Origin: Protaetiibacter sp.
GTDB lineage: Bacteria > Actinomycetota > Actinomycetes > Actinomycetales > Microbacteriaceae
Assembly (NCBI GenBank): GCA_030150265.1
Contig: JASLGG010000010.1
Coordinates: 1-35,294, forward strand
DNA: 35,294 nucleotides
Direction of reading: 5' to 3'
Part shown: positions 18,901-33,900 of the stretch, piece after piece
Layout of the letters: each line of letters opens with the position of its first letter
Numbering within the stretch: the first letter of the stretch is position 1
Program-made: the position numbers and the translations under genes
The notes under the pieces: generated by a model
Databases searched by the model: none
What the model was told of the DNA's origin: nothing
What the model saw: only the letters and a program-made list of their open reading frames with translations

Positions 18901-21900
18901 CGGCCGCGCGACCGCCGCAGCCCCACCTTCGAGGCGATGGTCGACCGTCTCTACGCGATCCTGACCGACCGCGACGCGAAGTCGGCGTCCGAGCGGGCGG
19001 CCGCACCCGGGCCGCTCACGCATCCGCTGCCCTCGGCGAGCGTCGGCGGGCTCGCGGGCCTCGTCGAGATCGTCTTCGCCCACGACGGGCAGACGGACCT
19101 GCCCGACCTCGCCGACGAGCTGCACTTCCAGGTCGACGACCTGCTGCCGATCGTCGACGCCGCCCACATGCTGGGGCTGCTGGAGATCGACGGCGCCCAG
19201 GTGTTCCTGACCGAGGTGGGCCGCACCTGGTACACGGCCGACATCCTGCACAGCAAGGAGCTCTTCGCCGCACTCGCCGTGGAGCGCGCGCCGCTCGTGC
19301 GGACGATCGTCACGGCGCTCGAGAACAGCAACGACGGAGCGCTGCGCGACGACTTCTTCCGCGATCTGCTGCGGCGCGGCTTCAGCGCGGAGGACACCGA
19401 GCGGCAGCTCTCCATCGCGATCGGCTGGGGACGCTACGGCGAGCTCTTCGACTACGACACCGACTCCGGCGAGCTCGTGCTCTCGGAGGTGGCGGCGGGT
19501 CTCGCGGCGGGGCTCGCCGAGGGCGGCTCGCCCATGGAGTGACTCCGTCGCGCCGCGAGAACATGCACATGCTACAGTATGTGCATGAAGACGGAGAGGC
19601 TGCAGATCCTCATCGACACGTCGCAGCGGGAGCGTCTCGAGCGCACGGCGGCGGCGCGAGGCGTCTCCGTCGCCTCGCTCGTGCGCGCGGCCGTCGACCT
19701 GGTGTACCCCTCGGAGGCCGAGCTGCGCGCCCTGTCCGCCTCCGACGTGCTCTCCGCCGAGCCGATGGAGGTCCCCGAGCCGGGGGAGCTGCGCGCAGAG
19801 CTCGACGAACTGCGCGGTCGCCGCGGATGATCCTGCTCGACACGACGGTGCTCGTCTACGCGGTCGGCGCCGAGCACGCGCTCCGCGAGCCGTGCCGGGC
19901 GCTCATCGCGGCGATCGGCGAGGGCAGGATCGCGGCCACGACGACGACCGAGGTCATCCAGGAGTTCGCGCACGTGCGCGCCCGTCGTCGAGGGCGGGCG
20001 GATGCCGCCGCCCTCGCGAGCAGCTACGCCACGCTCCTCGCGCCGCTGGTCTCCATCGACGCAGACGATCTCGCCGCCGGCCTGGGGGTCTTCCGGGAGC
20101 ACGAGGGTCTCGGGTCGTTCGACGCGGTGCTCGCGGCCGTCGTCGGACGCCGTCCGCATCTGGCCGCCCTCGTCTCGGCGGATGCCGCCTTCGGCGGGGT
20201 GCCCGGCGTCACCCACCTGCGCCCGGGCGATCCGGCGCTCGCGGTGCTTCGGGACTGAGACGTTTCTTCCCGGGCCACGTCTCGCTCGGGCTTGCGCCCG
20301 CATCATCCACGCCTTACTCTAAGTCGTAGATAAAGAGCGAAGGCGCCGATGACCCGATACTTCACCACCCCCGCCGCCCCGGCGGACTCCCCGCAGCCGG
20401 ATCTCGCGAACTTCCCCGCCGACTTCCTGTGGGGCGTCGCGACCGCCGCCTACCAGATCGAGGGCGCGGCATCCGAGGGCGGCCGCGGGCCGAGCATCTG
20501 GGACACCTTCTCGCACACCCCCGGCCGCGTGCATCGCGGCGACACGGGCGACATCGCGTGCGACCACTACCACCGACTGCACGACGACCTCGAGCTGCTC
20601 GCCGAGCTCGGCGTCGGCGCCTACCGCCTCTCGGTGTCGTGGGCGCGCCTGCAGCCGCGCGGCGAGGGCGAGCTGAACCCCGAGGGCGTCGCGTTCTACC
20701 GTGAGCTGCTCGCGGGACTCCGCGACCGCGGCATCCGCCCCGTCGTCACGCTCTACCACTGGGACCTCCCGCAGCCGCTCGAGGATGCCGGCGGCTGGCC
20801 CGCCCGTGCCACCGCCGAGCGCTTCGCCGACTACGCGCGTCGCACCGTGACGGTGCTCGGCGATCTCGCGCAGGACTGGATCACGCTCAACGAGCCGTGG
20901 TGCTCGTCGTTCCTCGGCTACGGCTACGGCCCGCACGCCCCCGGCCGCACCGACGTGCGCGCCGCGGTGGCCGCCGCTCACCACCTCAACCTCGCGCACG
21001 GCCTCGCCGTGCGGGCGATCCGCGAGGTGGCCCCGGATGCCCGGGTCGGCATCACGAACATCGTCACCGAGGTGGTCCCCGCCTCCGATGCGCCCGCCGA
21101 CGTCGCCGCAGCCGGCCGCCTCGACGCGGTCAGCAATCGGGTGTTCCTCGGGCCCGCCTACCAGGGCGCCTACGACGCGGGCGTGCACGAGGCGCTCGAC
21201 CCGTTCGGGCTCGCGGAGCTCATCCGCGACGGCGACCTCGAGATCATCGCGACGCCGTGCGACTTCGCCGGCGTCAACCACTACCAGCGCGTGATCGCCA
21301 CCGACCGCCCGGTCGGGCCCGCGTTCCCGTTCGGCGTCGAGGAGACGCCCGCCCAGCCCGCCACGACCTCCTTCGGCTGGTCGGTCGTGCCGGACTCGCT
21401 GTACGCCGTGCTCACCCGCGTCGCGCGCGAGTACACGAGCCTCCCGCTCTACGTCACCGAGAGCGGCGCGAGCTTCGACGACTACGTCGACCCCGAGGGC
21501 GGGGTCGACGACGTCGAGCGCATCGCCTACCTGGCCGGCTACTTCGACGCGGCCGGCCGTGCCATCCGCGACGGCGTGGACCTCCGCGGCTACCTCGTGT
21601 GGTCGCTGCTCGACAACTTCGAGTGGGGCGAGGGCTACAGCAAGCGCTTCGGCCTCGTCTACGTCGACTACCGCACCCAGGAGCGCCTGCCCAAGGCGAG
21701 CGCCCACTGGTACCGCGCGCTCCTCGAGCGCCACCGCACCGGACTCCCCTCCACCGTCGACGCCGTCCGCGGCTGAGACACCACCCTGCACCGCATCCGA
21801 AAGGAACACCTCAGTGAAGAGAAACATCCTGATCGCCACGAGCGTGGTGGCCGTCGCCGGCCTCGCGCTCGCCGGCTGCAGCACGGACGGCGGGGACACC

Positions 21901-24900
21901 GCCTCCGACGCGAAGAGCCTCACCGTCTGGATCATGGGCGACAGCTCGGCGCACTTCGACGAGCTCGTGAAGCCGTTCGAGGACGAGACCGGCATCTCGG
22001 TCGAGACGGTCGCCGTGCCGTGGGACTCGATCGACCAGAAGTTCACGACGGCCGTCGCCTCCGGCAACGGGCCCGACCTGCTGCAGATCGGCATCTCGAA
22101 GCTGCGCACCTTCGCCGACAGCGGCGCGCTGCTGACGCTCGACGACGCGGCGGTCGCCGGCTACCCGAACCTCGCCTCGTCGAACTTCATCGACGGGGTG
22201 GCCGGCAAGGCGACCGCGATCGGCGGCCAGGTCGTGTCGATGCCGTGGGTGTCCGACACCCGCGTGCTGTTCACCCGCACCGACATCCTCGCCGAGAACG
22301 GCATCACCGCGCCGCCCGCCACCTGGGACGAGCTGCGCGCCGACGCCAAGACCCTCGCGGCCCGCGGCGACGGCCAGTACGGCTACTACATCCCGCAGTG
22401 GGACAGCGCCCTCCCGGTCGTGATGACCTGGGACCAGGGCGGCGACGTCGTGACCTCCGACGGCACGGTCGACTTCGACACCCCGGCCTTCCACAAGGCG
22501 GTCGACCTCTACACCGGCCTCTACGCCGACGGCTCGGTGCCGACCAACGGCGACTTCGACCAGACGCAGGGCTTCGTCTCGGGCGTCGCGCCGATGCTCG
22601 TGAGCGGCCCCTACCTCGCCGCCGCGATCGCGGACGCCGCCCCCGAGCTCGAGGGCAAGTGGACCGTGTCGGTGCTGCCGAAGGCGGCCGACAACACCTC
22701 GCTGCTCGCGGGCTCCAACCTCGGCGTCTGGGGTGCGACGAAGAACAAGGACGGCGCGCTCCGGCTGCTCGACTTCCTCTCGAAGCCCGAGACGCAGGTC
22801 GCCTGGTTCGGCCTCGACGGCCAGCTGCCCACCGTGAAGGCGGCGCTCGCGGATGCCAAGCTCACCTCCGACCCGCTCGTCGCGGTGTACTCGCAGCAGC
22901 TCGCGAACGCCCGCATCCTCCCGCTCGTGCCCAACTGGGACGGCGAGACCGGCAAGGCCCTGCTCGACGCGCTCAACGCGATCGTGCTGACCGGCGCCGA
23001 CCGCGACCAGACGCTGCAGTCGCTGTTCGCCGCGACCGGCAGTACCTCCGTCAACTGAACCGGCGGTGCGGGCCGACGCCTCGTCGGCCCGCACCCCACC
23101 ATGGGCCCATGAGAACTCGCTTCGCACCGTACGGCTTCATCGCGCCGGCGATGACCCTGCTCGTCGCCTTCGGCGTGCTCCCCATCGCGGTCGCCCTGCT
23201 GGTGAGCTTCACCGACATGAACCTCGCCGGCCTCGGCAACTGGTCGCGCATCCGCTTCATCGGCGGCGACAACTACGTGAAGCTGTTCGGCGACCCCGCC
23301 TTCTGGCAGGCGCTCGGCAACACGGCGTTCTTCGCGGTGATCGGGGTGCCGAGCGTCATCGTCGTGTCGCTCGTGATCGCGCTCGCCCTGAACCGCTCGC
23401 AGAGTCGCTTCTTCCGCGCGCTGCGCTCCTTCTACTTCGTGCCCGCGATCACCGCGATCGTGGCGGTCGCGCTCGTGTGGGGCTACCTCTACAACACGCA
23501 GTTCGGCCTCTTCAACCACCTGCTCTCGCTCGTGGGCCTGCCGCCCGTGCAGTGGCTCTCCGACCCCGTGGTGGTCAAGTTCTCGGTCGCCGTCGTCGCC
23601 ATCTGGCGCGGCCTCGGCCTCAACGTCATCATCTTCCTCGCCGCGCTGCAGGGGGTGCCCAAGGAGTACCTCGAGGCGGCCTCGATCGACGGCGCGGGCT
23701 CCGTCCGGCGCACCTGGTCGATCGTCATCCCGCTGCTGCGCTTCGCGATCTTCTTCGTCACGATCACGACCGTGATCGCCTGGCTGCAGTTCTTCGACGA
23801 GCCCTTCGTGCTCACGAAGGGCGGGCCGCTCGGCGCCTCCACCTCGATCGCGCTGTTCCTCTACCAGAAGGGCTTCTCGTCGAGCCAGTTCGGCTACGCG
23901 AGCGCCGGCTCGGTCGTGCTGTTCGCGATCATCGCGATCGTGACCCTCGTCCAGATCCGCGCGAGGAGGGCCGATGTCGACTACTGAGCTCCGGATGCGC
24001 GGCCGCCGCGAGGGCCGCGCCGTCACGGTCGTCGTGGGCGCGCTGCTCGCGGTGGGGGCCTTCGCGACCGCGTTCCCGTTCATCTGGATGGTGTTCGCAT
24101 CCGTCAAGCCGCGCGGCGAGTCGGTGGCATACCCGCCGCAGCTGCTGCCGCAGCAGCCGACCCTCGAGTTCTTCCAGAAGCTGTTCGTCGAGCTCGACTT
24201 CGGGCGCTACCTCGTGAACACGCTCGCGATCGTGCTCATCGGCATGGTGGGCCTCGTGCTCATGGCCGCCTGCGGGTACGGCTTCGCGAAGTTCGCGTTC
24301 CGGGGGCGCGACGCCCTGTTCTTCCTCGTGCTCGTCACGATGATGATCCCCGTCCAGGTGACGATGATCCCCACCTACCTGATCCTCAACGGAATGAAGC
24401 TCACCAACACGCTCGTCGGCGTCGCCCTGCCGACCCTCGTGTCGGGCTTCAGCATCTTCCTGTTCCGGCAGTTCATGTCGACGATCCCGACCGAGGTGAT
24501 CGAGGCGGCGCGCATCGACGGGGCGGGGGAGTGGCGCATCTTCTTCCGCATCATCCTGCCGATGTCGCGGCCGATCCTCGCCGTGCAGGTCGTGCTGACC
24601 TTCATCGCGGGCTGGAACAGCTTCCTCTGGCCGCTCATCATCGCGAACGACCAGAAGCTCTACACCCTCTCGGTCGGCGTCGCCCTGCTCAACCAGCAGA
24701 TCGCCACCAACCCCTCCCTGCAGATGGCCGCCTCGACCCTCATGGTCGTGCCCATCCTCATCGTCTTCATCGTCTTCCAGCGCTACGTCGTGCAGGGCTT
24801 CGCCCTGTCCGGACTCAAGTAAGAGGAGCCCGCCCCGCATGTCCGTCACCACCCGCACCGGCTTCGTCAGAGCCTCCGGAGCCCAGCTCGTCGACGACCA

Positions 24901-27900
24901 GGGGCCGCTGCTGCTGCGCGGCGTCGGCCTCGGCAACTGGCTGCTCGCCGAGGGCTACATGTGGCGCTTCGGCGACGAGCAGGCCTCGCCCCGCCAGATC
25001 GAGGCGCGCGTCGAGAGCCTCGTCGGACCGGATGCGGCGGCGGCGTTCTGGCGCCGGTTCCGCGACGTCTTCGTCACCGAGCACGACATCCGCGCGATCG
25101 CCGAGGCCGGCTTCGACCACGTGCGCCTGCCGATCAACGCGCGCGGGGTGATCGCGGACGACGGCTCCTTCCTCGAGGACGGCTTCGCCCTCATCGAGCG
25201 CGCCGTCGCGTGGAGCGAGGCGCACGGCCTGCGCATCCTGCTCGACCTGCACGGCGCGCCCGGCGGCCAGACCGGCACCAACATCGACGACTCCCCGAAC
25301 GGGCGCCCGGAGCTCTTCGAGAGCGAGGTGTACCGCGCGCAGACGATCGCGCTGTGGGAGGAGCTCGCCCGCCGCTACCGCGACCGCGAGAGCGTGCTCG
25401 GCTACGACCTGCTCAACGAGCCGCTGCCCAACGAGTGGCAGCACCGCTACCCGGCCGAGCTCGTGCAGCTCTACCGCGATCTGACGGATGCGATCCGGGC
25501 GATCGACGACCGGCACCTCATCGTCTACGAGGGCAGCCACTGGGCCACCAACTGGTCGGTGCTGCGCGAGCGCTTCGACGACAACCAGCTGCTGCAGTTC
25601 CACCGCTACTGGTGCCCGCCGGACGAGACGAGCATCGCCGAGTACCTCGAGGTGCGCGACGCGCTCGAGACGCCGATCTACATGGGCGAGGGCGGCGAGA
25701 ACACCCCGGGCTGGCTCTATGCGGCCACCCAGCTCTACGAGCGGCACGGCATCGGCTGGAACCTGTGGCCGTGGAAGAAGCTCGGCACGCTCACCTCGCC
25801 GCTCTCGGCACCGGTGCCGGACGGCTGGGAGCGCATCGCCGATCCCGCCGACGCCCCGGATGCGGCGGAGGCGCAGGGCGTGCTCGACGCGTTCCTCAAA
25901 GCGGTCGCCCTCGAGAGCTGCGAGCCGCGGGAGGCCGTGCTCGCCGCGGTCTTCGGGCGCCCGAGCCTGAGCATCCCGGCCTGGGCGGGCGTGCGCGACG
26001 GCGCCGAGACGCCGATCGCGGAGCTCGTCGACGGACCACTGCCGGAGGGCCTCTGGCATCACACGGCCGGCGCGCCGTATTCGGAGGAGGAGACGGCGCT
26101 CGCCGTGCGGCTCGACGCGGGCTCCCGGCTCGCGTTCGCGTTCGCCGAGGCCCCCGGCAGCTGGACGGTCGACGCCGACGACCCCGCGTCGCTCGAGGCG
26201 CGCGTCGAGGGCGCGTCGCTCGTGCTCGAGGCCCGGGGCCCCGTGCGGGTGCGCGGTGTCGATGTGAGCCGATGACCCGCTACGGTCTCAGCATGACGCT
26301 GCGCGACGCCGTTCCGGGGGCGCCCCTGCCGGAGGCGTCGACCGTCACCTCGCTGCGGCAGCGCAACCGCGCCGCGGCCCTGCAGGTGATCCTGCGGGAG
26401 CGGGAGACGACCCGCGCGGAGGTGGCGCGGCGCTGCGGGCTCTCGGCGGCATCCGCGGCGAACCTGGTGGCCGAGCTCATCGCCGACGGGCTCGTGGTGG
26501 AGACGGGCACGGTGAGCTCGCGCGGCGGGCGGCCCATCTCGCTCATCGCGCCGAACGCCGACGGCGCCTACGCGATCGGCGCCGACGTGGGCGAGCGCGG
26601 CGTGGCCGTCGAGCTCTTCGACCTGAGCCTCGGGATGGTCGACCGCGAGTTCCGCGGCGGCCGCGAGCAGGAGACGCCGTCGGGCATCGTGGCCGAGCTG
26701 CGCGAGGCGATCGCGGCGCTGCGCGCGCGCAACGCCGAGCGCTGGCCGCGCGTGCTCGGCATCGGGCTCGGGCTGCCGGGCGTGGTCGAGACGGATGCGC
26801 AGGGGGCGCAGACCCTCTACGCCCAGTCGCTCGGCTGGCCGGCGCTGCCGATCCCGCGGGCCCTCGATCCCGAGCTGCCGGTGTTCGCCGAGAACGGCGC
26901 CAAGACGCAGGCCCGCGCCGAGCTGTGGTTCGGGGCCGCGCGCGGCGCCGACCACGCGCTCGTCGCGCTGCTCGGCCGCGGCGTCGGCCTCGGCATCGTG
27001 ACCGACGGCGAGCTGTACCGCGGCGCCTTCTCGAGCGCCACGGAGTGGGGCCACACCAAGATCCGCTTCGGCGGCGAGCCGTGCCGCTGCGGCGATCGCG
27101 GCTGCGTCGAGGCCTATCTCGGCGCCGACGCCGTGCTGGACGCCTGGCGCCGGGCGGGCGGCGCGTTCGAGGGCAGCGGCTGGCAGGCGCTCGGCGCGCT
27201 GCTCGACGCCGCGGATGCGGGCGACGCCGCGGCATCCGGGGTGCTCGACGGGGTCGTCGAGGCACTCGGCGCGGCCCTCGGCAGCATGGTGAATCTCACG
27301 AACCCCGAGCGCGTGGTGGTGGGCGGCTGGGTCGGGCTGCGGCTCATGGAGCGCTGCGCCGACCGCATCCGCGAGGCGATCGCCCGCAACAGCCTCCGCC
27401 GCCCCGGCTCGCAGTTCGAGCTCGCCGTGGCGAGCTTCGGCGGCGACACCGTGGCCCTCGGCTCGGCGCTCATGCCGATCGAGGCGCTGCTGCGCACGCC
27501 CGCCCGCTGAGCGCATCCGTCCGGGCTCCGGATGGTAGCTCCGAGCCGTGCCGATGTCATCCCCCTCGCGCGCGCGGCGGGCGAGGCGTCGACTGGGCTC
27601 GGAGAGGAGTCGGACATGAACCAGCCCATCGATCCGGTCCAGGACCGCTCGCTCGATGAGAGCACGGGGGTGAATCCGCAGCACTTCGACGAGGAGGGCT
27701 ACGTGATCGGGCATCCGCACCACACGGCGGTCGCCGCCGACGAGCTCGGCCCGGACGGACGGCTCGCCGAGCCGGACGAGTCGATCGCGCCTCCGCCGGT
27801 CGGCCCCGACGACCCCGTCCCCGGCGCCCCGGAGGGCGTGCCCGTCGATCCGGACCTCACGCCCGACGAGCCCGCGCCGCTCGAGCCCGAGCAGCCCGAC

Positions 27901-30900
27901 GAGCGCGGGGAGACGCCGCGCACCGTCGGAGGCGAGGCGTTCTGATGGTCGAGAAGGACCACCGCAGCCGCGACGGCCCCCTGGTCGAGCCGCACGAGCT
28001 GAGCGCCAAGGAGCGTCGCCGCGGACGCGGGCCGACGACCCGCAGCATCGGCACCGTGGCCGATCCCCCCACTCGACGATCGGGTGACGGCGACGCGTCG
28101 CCCGAGGGGTCGGCGGAGGCTCCGGAGGTGCGCCGACCGCGCTGACGTGATGCGCCCGGCGAGCGCCGCGCGGCTGTCTAGGCTGGTGCGGTGAGCGTCC
28201 GCCCCCCTGCCCCCGCTCGACGCGCGACCGGCGGTCCGGCACCCCTCACGACGCGCGACGGCGTCCCGGCGGGCGAGCTGTGGGCGCTCGATCCGGATGT
28301 CGTGCACCTGAACCATGGCTCCTACGGCGCCGCTCCCCGCGCGACCGTCGAACGGCGGGCGTCACTGCTCGCCGAGGTCGACGCGAACCCCCTGCGCTGG
28401 CACCTCGGCGTGGCGCCGCGGCGCGAGGAGGCGCGTCGGCTGGTGGCCGACTTCGTGGGAGCCGAGCCGCACGCGCTCGCCTTCGTGCCGTCGGCGAGCG
28501 CCGGGACCACCGCGGTGCTCCGCGAGCTGGTCGACGGCGAGGTGGTCGTCACGGACCATGCCTACGGCGCCCTCGCGAAGCACGTGACGTTGCAGGCCGC
28601 TCGCGTCGGTGCTCGAGTGGTCACCGCGCACGTGCCGCTGGATGCCGGGGAGGCGGATGCGGCGGCCGCGATCCTCGACGCCGTCGGCCCCCGCACGCGG
28701 CTCGTGGTGCTCGACCACATCACCTCGGGGACCGCGCGGGCCATGCCGGTCGAGGGCGTGGCCCGGGCCGCGCGTGCGCGCGGCGTCGCGGTGCTCGTGG
28801 ATGCGGCCCACGCTCCCGGCCAGCTCGACGCGCCCGCGGTCGCGGCGGCGGACGCCTGGGTCGGCAACCTGCACAAGTGGGCCTGCGGGGTGCGCGGCTC
28901 CGCCGTGACGGTGCTGGGGACCGGGATCGCCGACGGGGTGCGGCCGCCCATCGAGTCGTGGGCGAGCGATGCGCCGTATCCGGCGTCGTTCGACGAGCAG
29001 GGCACCGCGGACGCGACCGGATACCTCGCCTCGGCCGCGGGGATCGCGATGCTCGAGCGGGAGATCGGCTGGGACCGCATCCGGGCGTACCAGGCGGAGC
29101 TCGTGGCCTACGGGCGCGACCTCGTCGCCGAGGCGTTCGCGGACCTCACGGGAGACGATCACCGCGTCGCGGTGGGCATGGCCGCCCCGGCCATGGCGCT
29201 CGTGGCCCTCCCCGCGGCGCTCGCCGCGCGAGCCGACGAGGCAGGGGCGCTGCGCCAGCGCATCGCGGACGAGCTGGGCTTCGAGACCCAGATCGCGGGC
29301 TGGGCCGGCACGGCGAGGCTGCGGCTCTCCGCGCATGCCTACTCGACGGCGGAGCACTTCGAGCGTTTCGCGGAGCACGCGGTCCCGACCCTGGTGCGCT
29401 GGTCCCGCGGGGTTGTTTGACGCCTTTGCCGCGGCGACGTATAGTCAACCCACGAACAGTTGCGAAATCGATTGTTCACCCCCGGAGGGGCTGTCCCCTG
29501 CACATCGCATCGCCCATCAGGGCATCTCAACGAGGAGATAGAGGTACGTGTTCACACATCGCAATCGACAGGGCCTGAAGCTCGCCGCCGTCGCGGCGAG
29601 CGCGGCCGTGATGATGTCTCTCGCCGCATGCTCGACGCCGGGCGACGCGGCCACGGGAGACGAGAAGATCGAGCTCCGCATGACCTGGTGGGGTGACGAC
29701 ACCCGCGCCGCCGCCACCAACGCCGCCCTCGACCTGTTCGAGGAGAAGAACCCGGGCATCACCGTCGTCCGCGACTTCAGCGGCTTCGACGGCTACCTGG
29801 AGAAGATCACCACGCAGTACACGGGCGGCAACTCGCCCGACGTGTTCCAGTTCTACAACGACGTGCTCGTCGAGTTCGCCGGACGCGGTCAGCTGCTCGA
29901 CCTCGACACGCAGGTCAAGGCCGGCAACCTCTCGCTCGACGGCTGGCCGCAGGACCTGCTCGACGTCAACACGATCGACGGCAAGCTCAGCGCGCTGCCG
30001 TTCGGCATGAACACGCAGGGCTTCATCTTCGACCAGACCGCCCTCGACGCCATCGGGGTCACCGCCCCGAGCGAGGGCTACACCTGGGACGACCTGGCGA
30101 AGTTCGCGGCCGAGGTGCGCACGGCATCCGGCGGCTCCGTCGCCGGCGTGACCGACCTCTCGGGCGGCTACCAGGTCTTCGAGGTCTGGGCGAAGCAGCA
30201 CGGCGAGGACTACATGGACGCCAAGGGCCTGGCCTTCAGCGCCAAGACGCTCACCGACTTCTGGAACTACTGGGCAGACGTGCGCGCGAGCGGCGGCGCC
30301 ACGAGCCCGGATGTCACCACCGAGTACCTCGCGACGCCGTACGACGCGGTCGTCGCCAAGGTCGCGGCCTCGACGTTCCTGTTCGGCAACCAGTACGCCT
30401 CGGTGCAGTCGAAGACCCCGAACACGCTCACCCTCGACCGCTTCCCGGGCGAGGCGAAGACGCCCGGCCAGTACCTGCGCACCGCGATGAACCTCGTGGT
30501 CTCCGCCCAGTCCAAGCACCCGGAGGCCGCGGCGAAGCTCGTGAACTTCCTGCTCAACGACCCCGAGGCCAACAAGCTGCTCGGACTCAACCGCGGGTTC
30601 CCGGCGAACGCGAACGTGATCAGCGCAGCCTCCGAGGGCGCCGACGCCTCCGTCAAGCGCGCCATCGAGGTCTTCGAGTCGGTGCGCGAGAACGGCTCGC
30701 CCGCCCCGGTTCCGGCCCCCGCCGGCACCGGCACGGTGAACGCGATGTTCACCGAGATCGCCCAGGCGGTGCAGTTCGGTCAGCTGAGCGTCGCCGATGC
30801 CGTCAAGCAGTTCATGGACCAGGCGGCGTCCGAGCTCGGCTGAGCCCGTACGAAGGAAGCACTGGAAAGTACATGACATCGCTCACCGACGCGGCAGAGG

Positions 30901-33900
30901 CCTCGGCCCCGTCGCCGGAGAACGTGGGCACCGACCGTGCGCGGGGACCCGAGGGTTCCCGCGCACGGCGGCCCCGGTCGCTGCGCCGGGCGGTCCTCGC
31001 CGAGAAGATCGCGCCCTACACCTTCCTCGCCCCGTGGCTGATCGGCTTCTTCGTGATCACCCTCGGGCCGATGCTCTACTCGCTCTACCTGTCGTTCACC
31101 GACTTCAGCATGCTCGCCCCGGCGAAGTGGATCGGGCTCGACAACTACCTCAAGCTCTTCACCAACGACTCCAAGTACCTCGGCTCGGTGCGCGTCACGC
31201 TCATCTACGTCGTGATCTCCGTGCCGCTGCAGCTGGCCTTCGCGCTGCTCGTCGCGATGGTGCTCAACCGCGGCCTGCGCGGGCTCTCGCTCTACCGCTC
31301 CGTCTACTACCTGCCCTCGCTCATCGGCGCGAGCGTCGCGATCGCGGTGCTCTGGCGGCAGATGTTCGGCGCCGACGGCCTCATCAACCAGGTGCTCGCG
31401 CTGTTCGGCATCCACGGGCAGAGCTGGATCGGCAACCCCGACACGGCGCTCGGCACGCTCATCATCCTCAACGTGTGGACCTTCGGATCGCCGATGGTGA
31501 TCTTCCTCGCCGCCCTGCGGCAGATCCCCGAGTACCTCTACGAGGCCGCCGCGGTCGACGGCATCTCCAAGCGGCAGGCCTTCTGGCACATCACGCTGCC
31601 CATGCTGAGCCCCGTGGTGCTGTTCAACCTCATCCTGCAGATGATCGGCGCCTTCCAGGCGTTCACCCCCGCCTTCGTGGTCTCGGGCGGCACCGGTGGT
31701 CCGGTGGGGTCGACGCTGTTCTACACGCTCTACCTCTACCAGCGGGCGTTCACGAGCTTCGAGATGGGCTACGCATCCGCGATGGCCTGGGTGCTGTTCG
31801 TCGGCATCGCGATCATCACCGCCGCCAACTTCTGGTTCTCCAAGTACTGGGTGCACTATGACGACTGACACCGCCTTCGACCAGCGCTCCCGCTTCCTGA
31901 GCGTCGGCACGAGCAGGAGCCGCACGCGCGACGCCTTCTCGCACGCCCTGCTCATCGCGGTCGGGCTCGTGATGATCTACCCGCTGATCTGGATGCTGGG
32001 GGCCTCGTTCAAGGAGAGCGAGTTCATCTTCTCCGAGATCTCGCCCATCCCGAACCCGGTCACGCTCGACAACTACGAGCGCGGATGGCAGGGAGCCGGC
32101 GTCGGCTTCGGCACCTTCCTGCTGAACTCGGCGATCGTCTCCGGGCTCTCGGTGGTCGGCAACATCGTCGCGTGCTCGCTCGCCGCCTACGCCTTCGCGC
32201 GCATGAGGTTCCGCGGGCGCGGCATCTTCTTCGCCTGCATGATGGCGACCCTCATGCTGCCGCACCACGTGCTGCTCGTGCCGCAGTACCTGCTGTTCTC
32301 CGGTCTCGGCTGGGTGAACTCGTTCCTGCCGCTCGTCGTGCCGAAGTTCCTCGCGGTGGATGCGTTCTTCGTGTTCCTCATGGTGCAGTTCCTGCGCGGG
32401 CTGCCCTCGGAGCTCGACCAGGCCGCGAAGATCGACGGCGCCGGGCCGTGGAAGACCTACTGGTACGTGATCCTGCCGCTCACCAAGCCGGCGCTCGCGA
32501 CCACCGCGATCTTCACCTTCATCTGGACCTGGAACGACTTCCTGACCCCGATGATCTACCTCCAGGACCCGCGCAGCTACACCGTTCCGCTCGGCCTCAA
32601 CGGCTTCCTCGACGCGAGCGGCAACAGCGCCTGGGGCCCGATGTTCGCCATGGCGGTCATCTCGCTCGGGCCGCTCTTCGGATTCTTCCTCGCCGGTCAG
32701 AAGTACCTGACGACCGGCATCGCCACGACCGGTCTGAAAGGCTGACACGACCCATGACCCCCCGAGCACGGATCGCCGTCATCGGCGCCGGCGGCATCGG
32801 TGCCGCTGCTCATCTGCCCGCGATCGAGGCGCTCGCCGAGGAGGCGGAGCTCGTCGCGATCGTCGACCCCGACGAGAGCCGCCGCACCGCGGCGGGCGAG
32901 CGGTTCGGCGCCCCGGCGCTCTACGCGGATGCGACGACGATGCTCGCCGAGGTCGCGCCCGACATCGCGGTCGTCGCGACGCCGCCGCACCTGCACGAGC
33001 CGCTCGCGATCGAGGCGCTGCGGGCCGGCTCGTGGGTGTTCTGCGAGAAGCCGCTCACCGGATCCCTCGCCTCCGCCGACCGCATCGCGGCCGCCGAGGC
33101 CGAGACCGGCAACTGGTGCGTCACGGTCTCGCAGTTCCGCTACTCGGGCGGGTCGCGCCAGGTGGAGCGCGACCTGCGGTCCGGCCGCTGGGGCCGGCCG
33201 CTCGTCGGCATCTCGCACACCAACTGGTACCGCGGTCCGGAGTACTGGGACGCTCCGTGGCGCGGCAAGTTCGCGACCGAGTTCGGCGGCTCGACGACGA
33301 CGCAGGCCTACCACGCCGTCGATCTGCTGCTGTGGCTCATGGGCGGCGACTGGGCGAGCGTAAGCGGCGTCGCCGAGACGGTGTCGCGGCCGATCGAGGT
33401 CGAGGATGCGAGCGTCGCGAGCGTGCGCTTCGCGAGCGGGGCGATCGCGAGCGTCGTGTCGACGGTGCTGAGCCACGACCCCGTGACGCGGCTGCAGATC
33501 ATGGCCGAGAAGGCATCCGTGTCGCTCGACACCCTCTACCTGCCGCTGCTGGATGAATGGGCGGTGCGCACGATCGGCGAGGGCGACGCCGCCCAGGACG
33601 TGGCCGACTGGGCCGTCGAGGAGCCCGAGATGCACGTCAACGCCCACCGGGCGCAACTGCAGGCGCTCATCGCGAGCCGTCGCGCGGGCGAGAGGCCCGA
33701 GCTCACGACGGCGGAGTCGCGCGCGACCCTCGAGTTCCTGACGGCGCTCTACAAGTCGTCCGCGGAGGGGCGCGTGGTCGCCCGCGGCGAGATCGTGGCG
33801 GGCGACCCCTTCTACGAGGCGCTCGACGCGGCGGGCCCGGGTCGGGCGGAGGCGCGTCGTGGCTGAGCTGGAGCTGCTCGACGCGGGAGGCGAGGAGCGC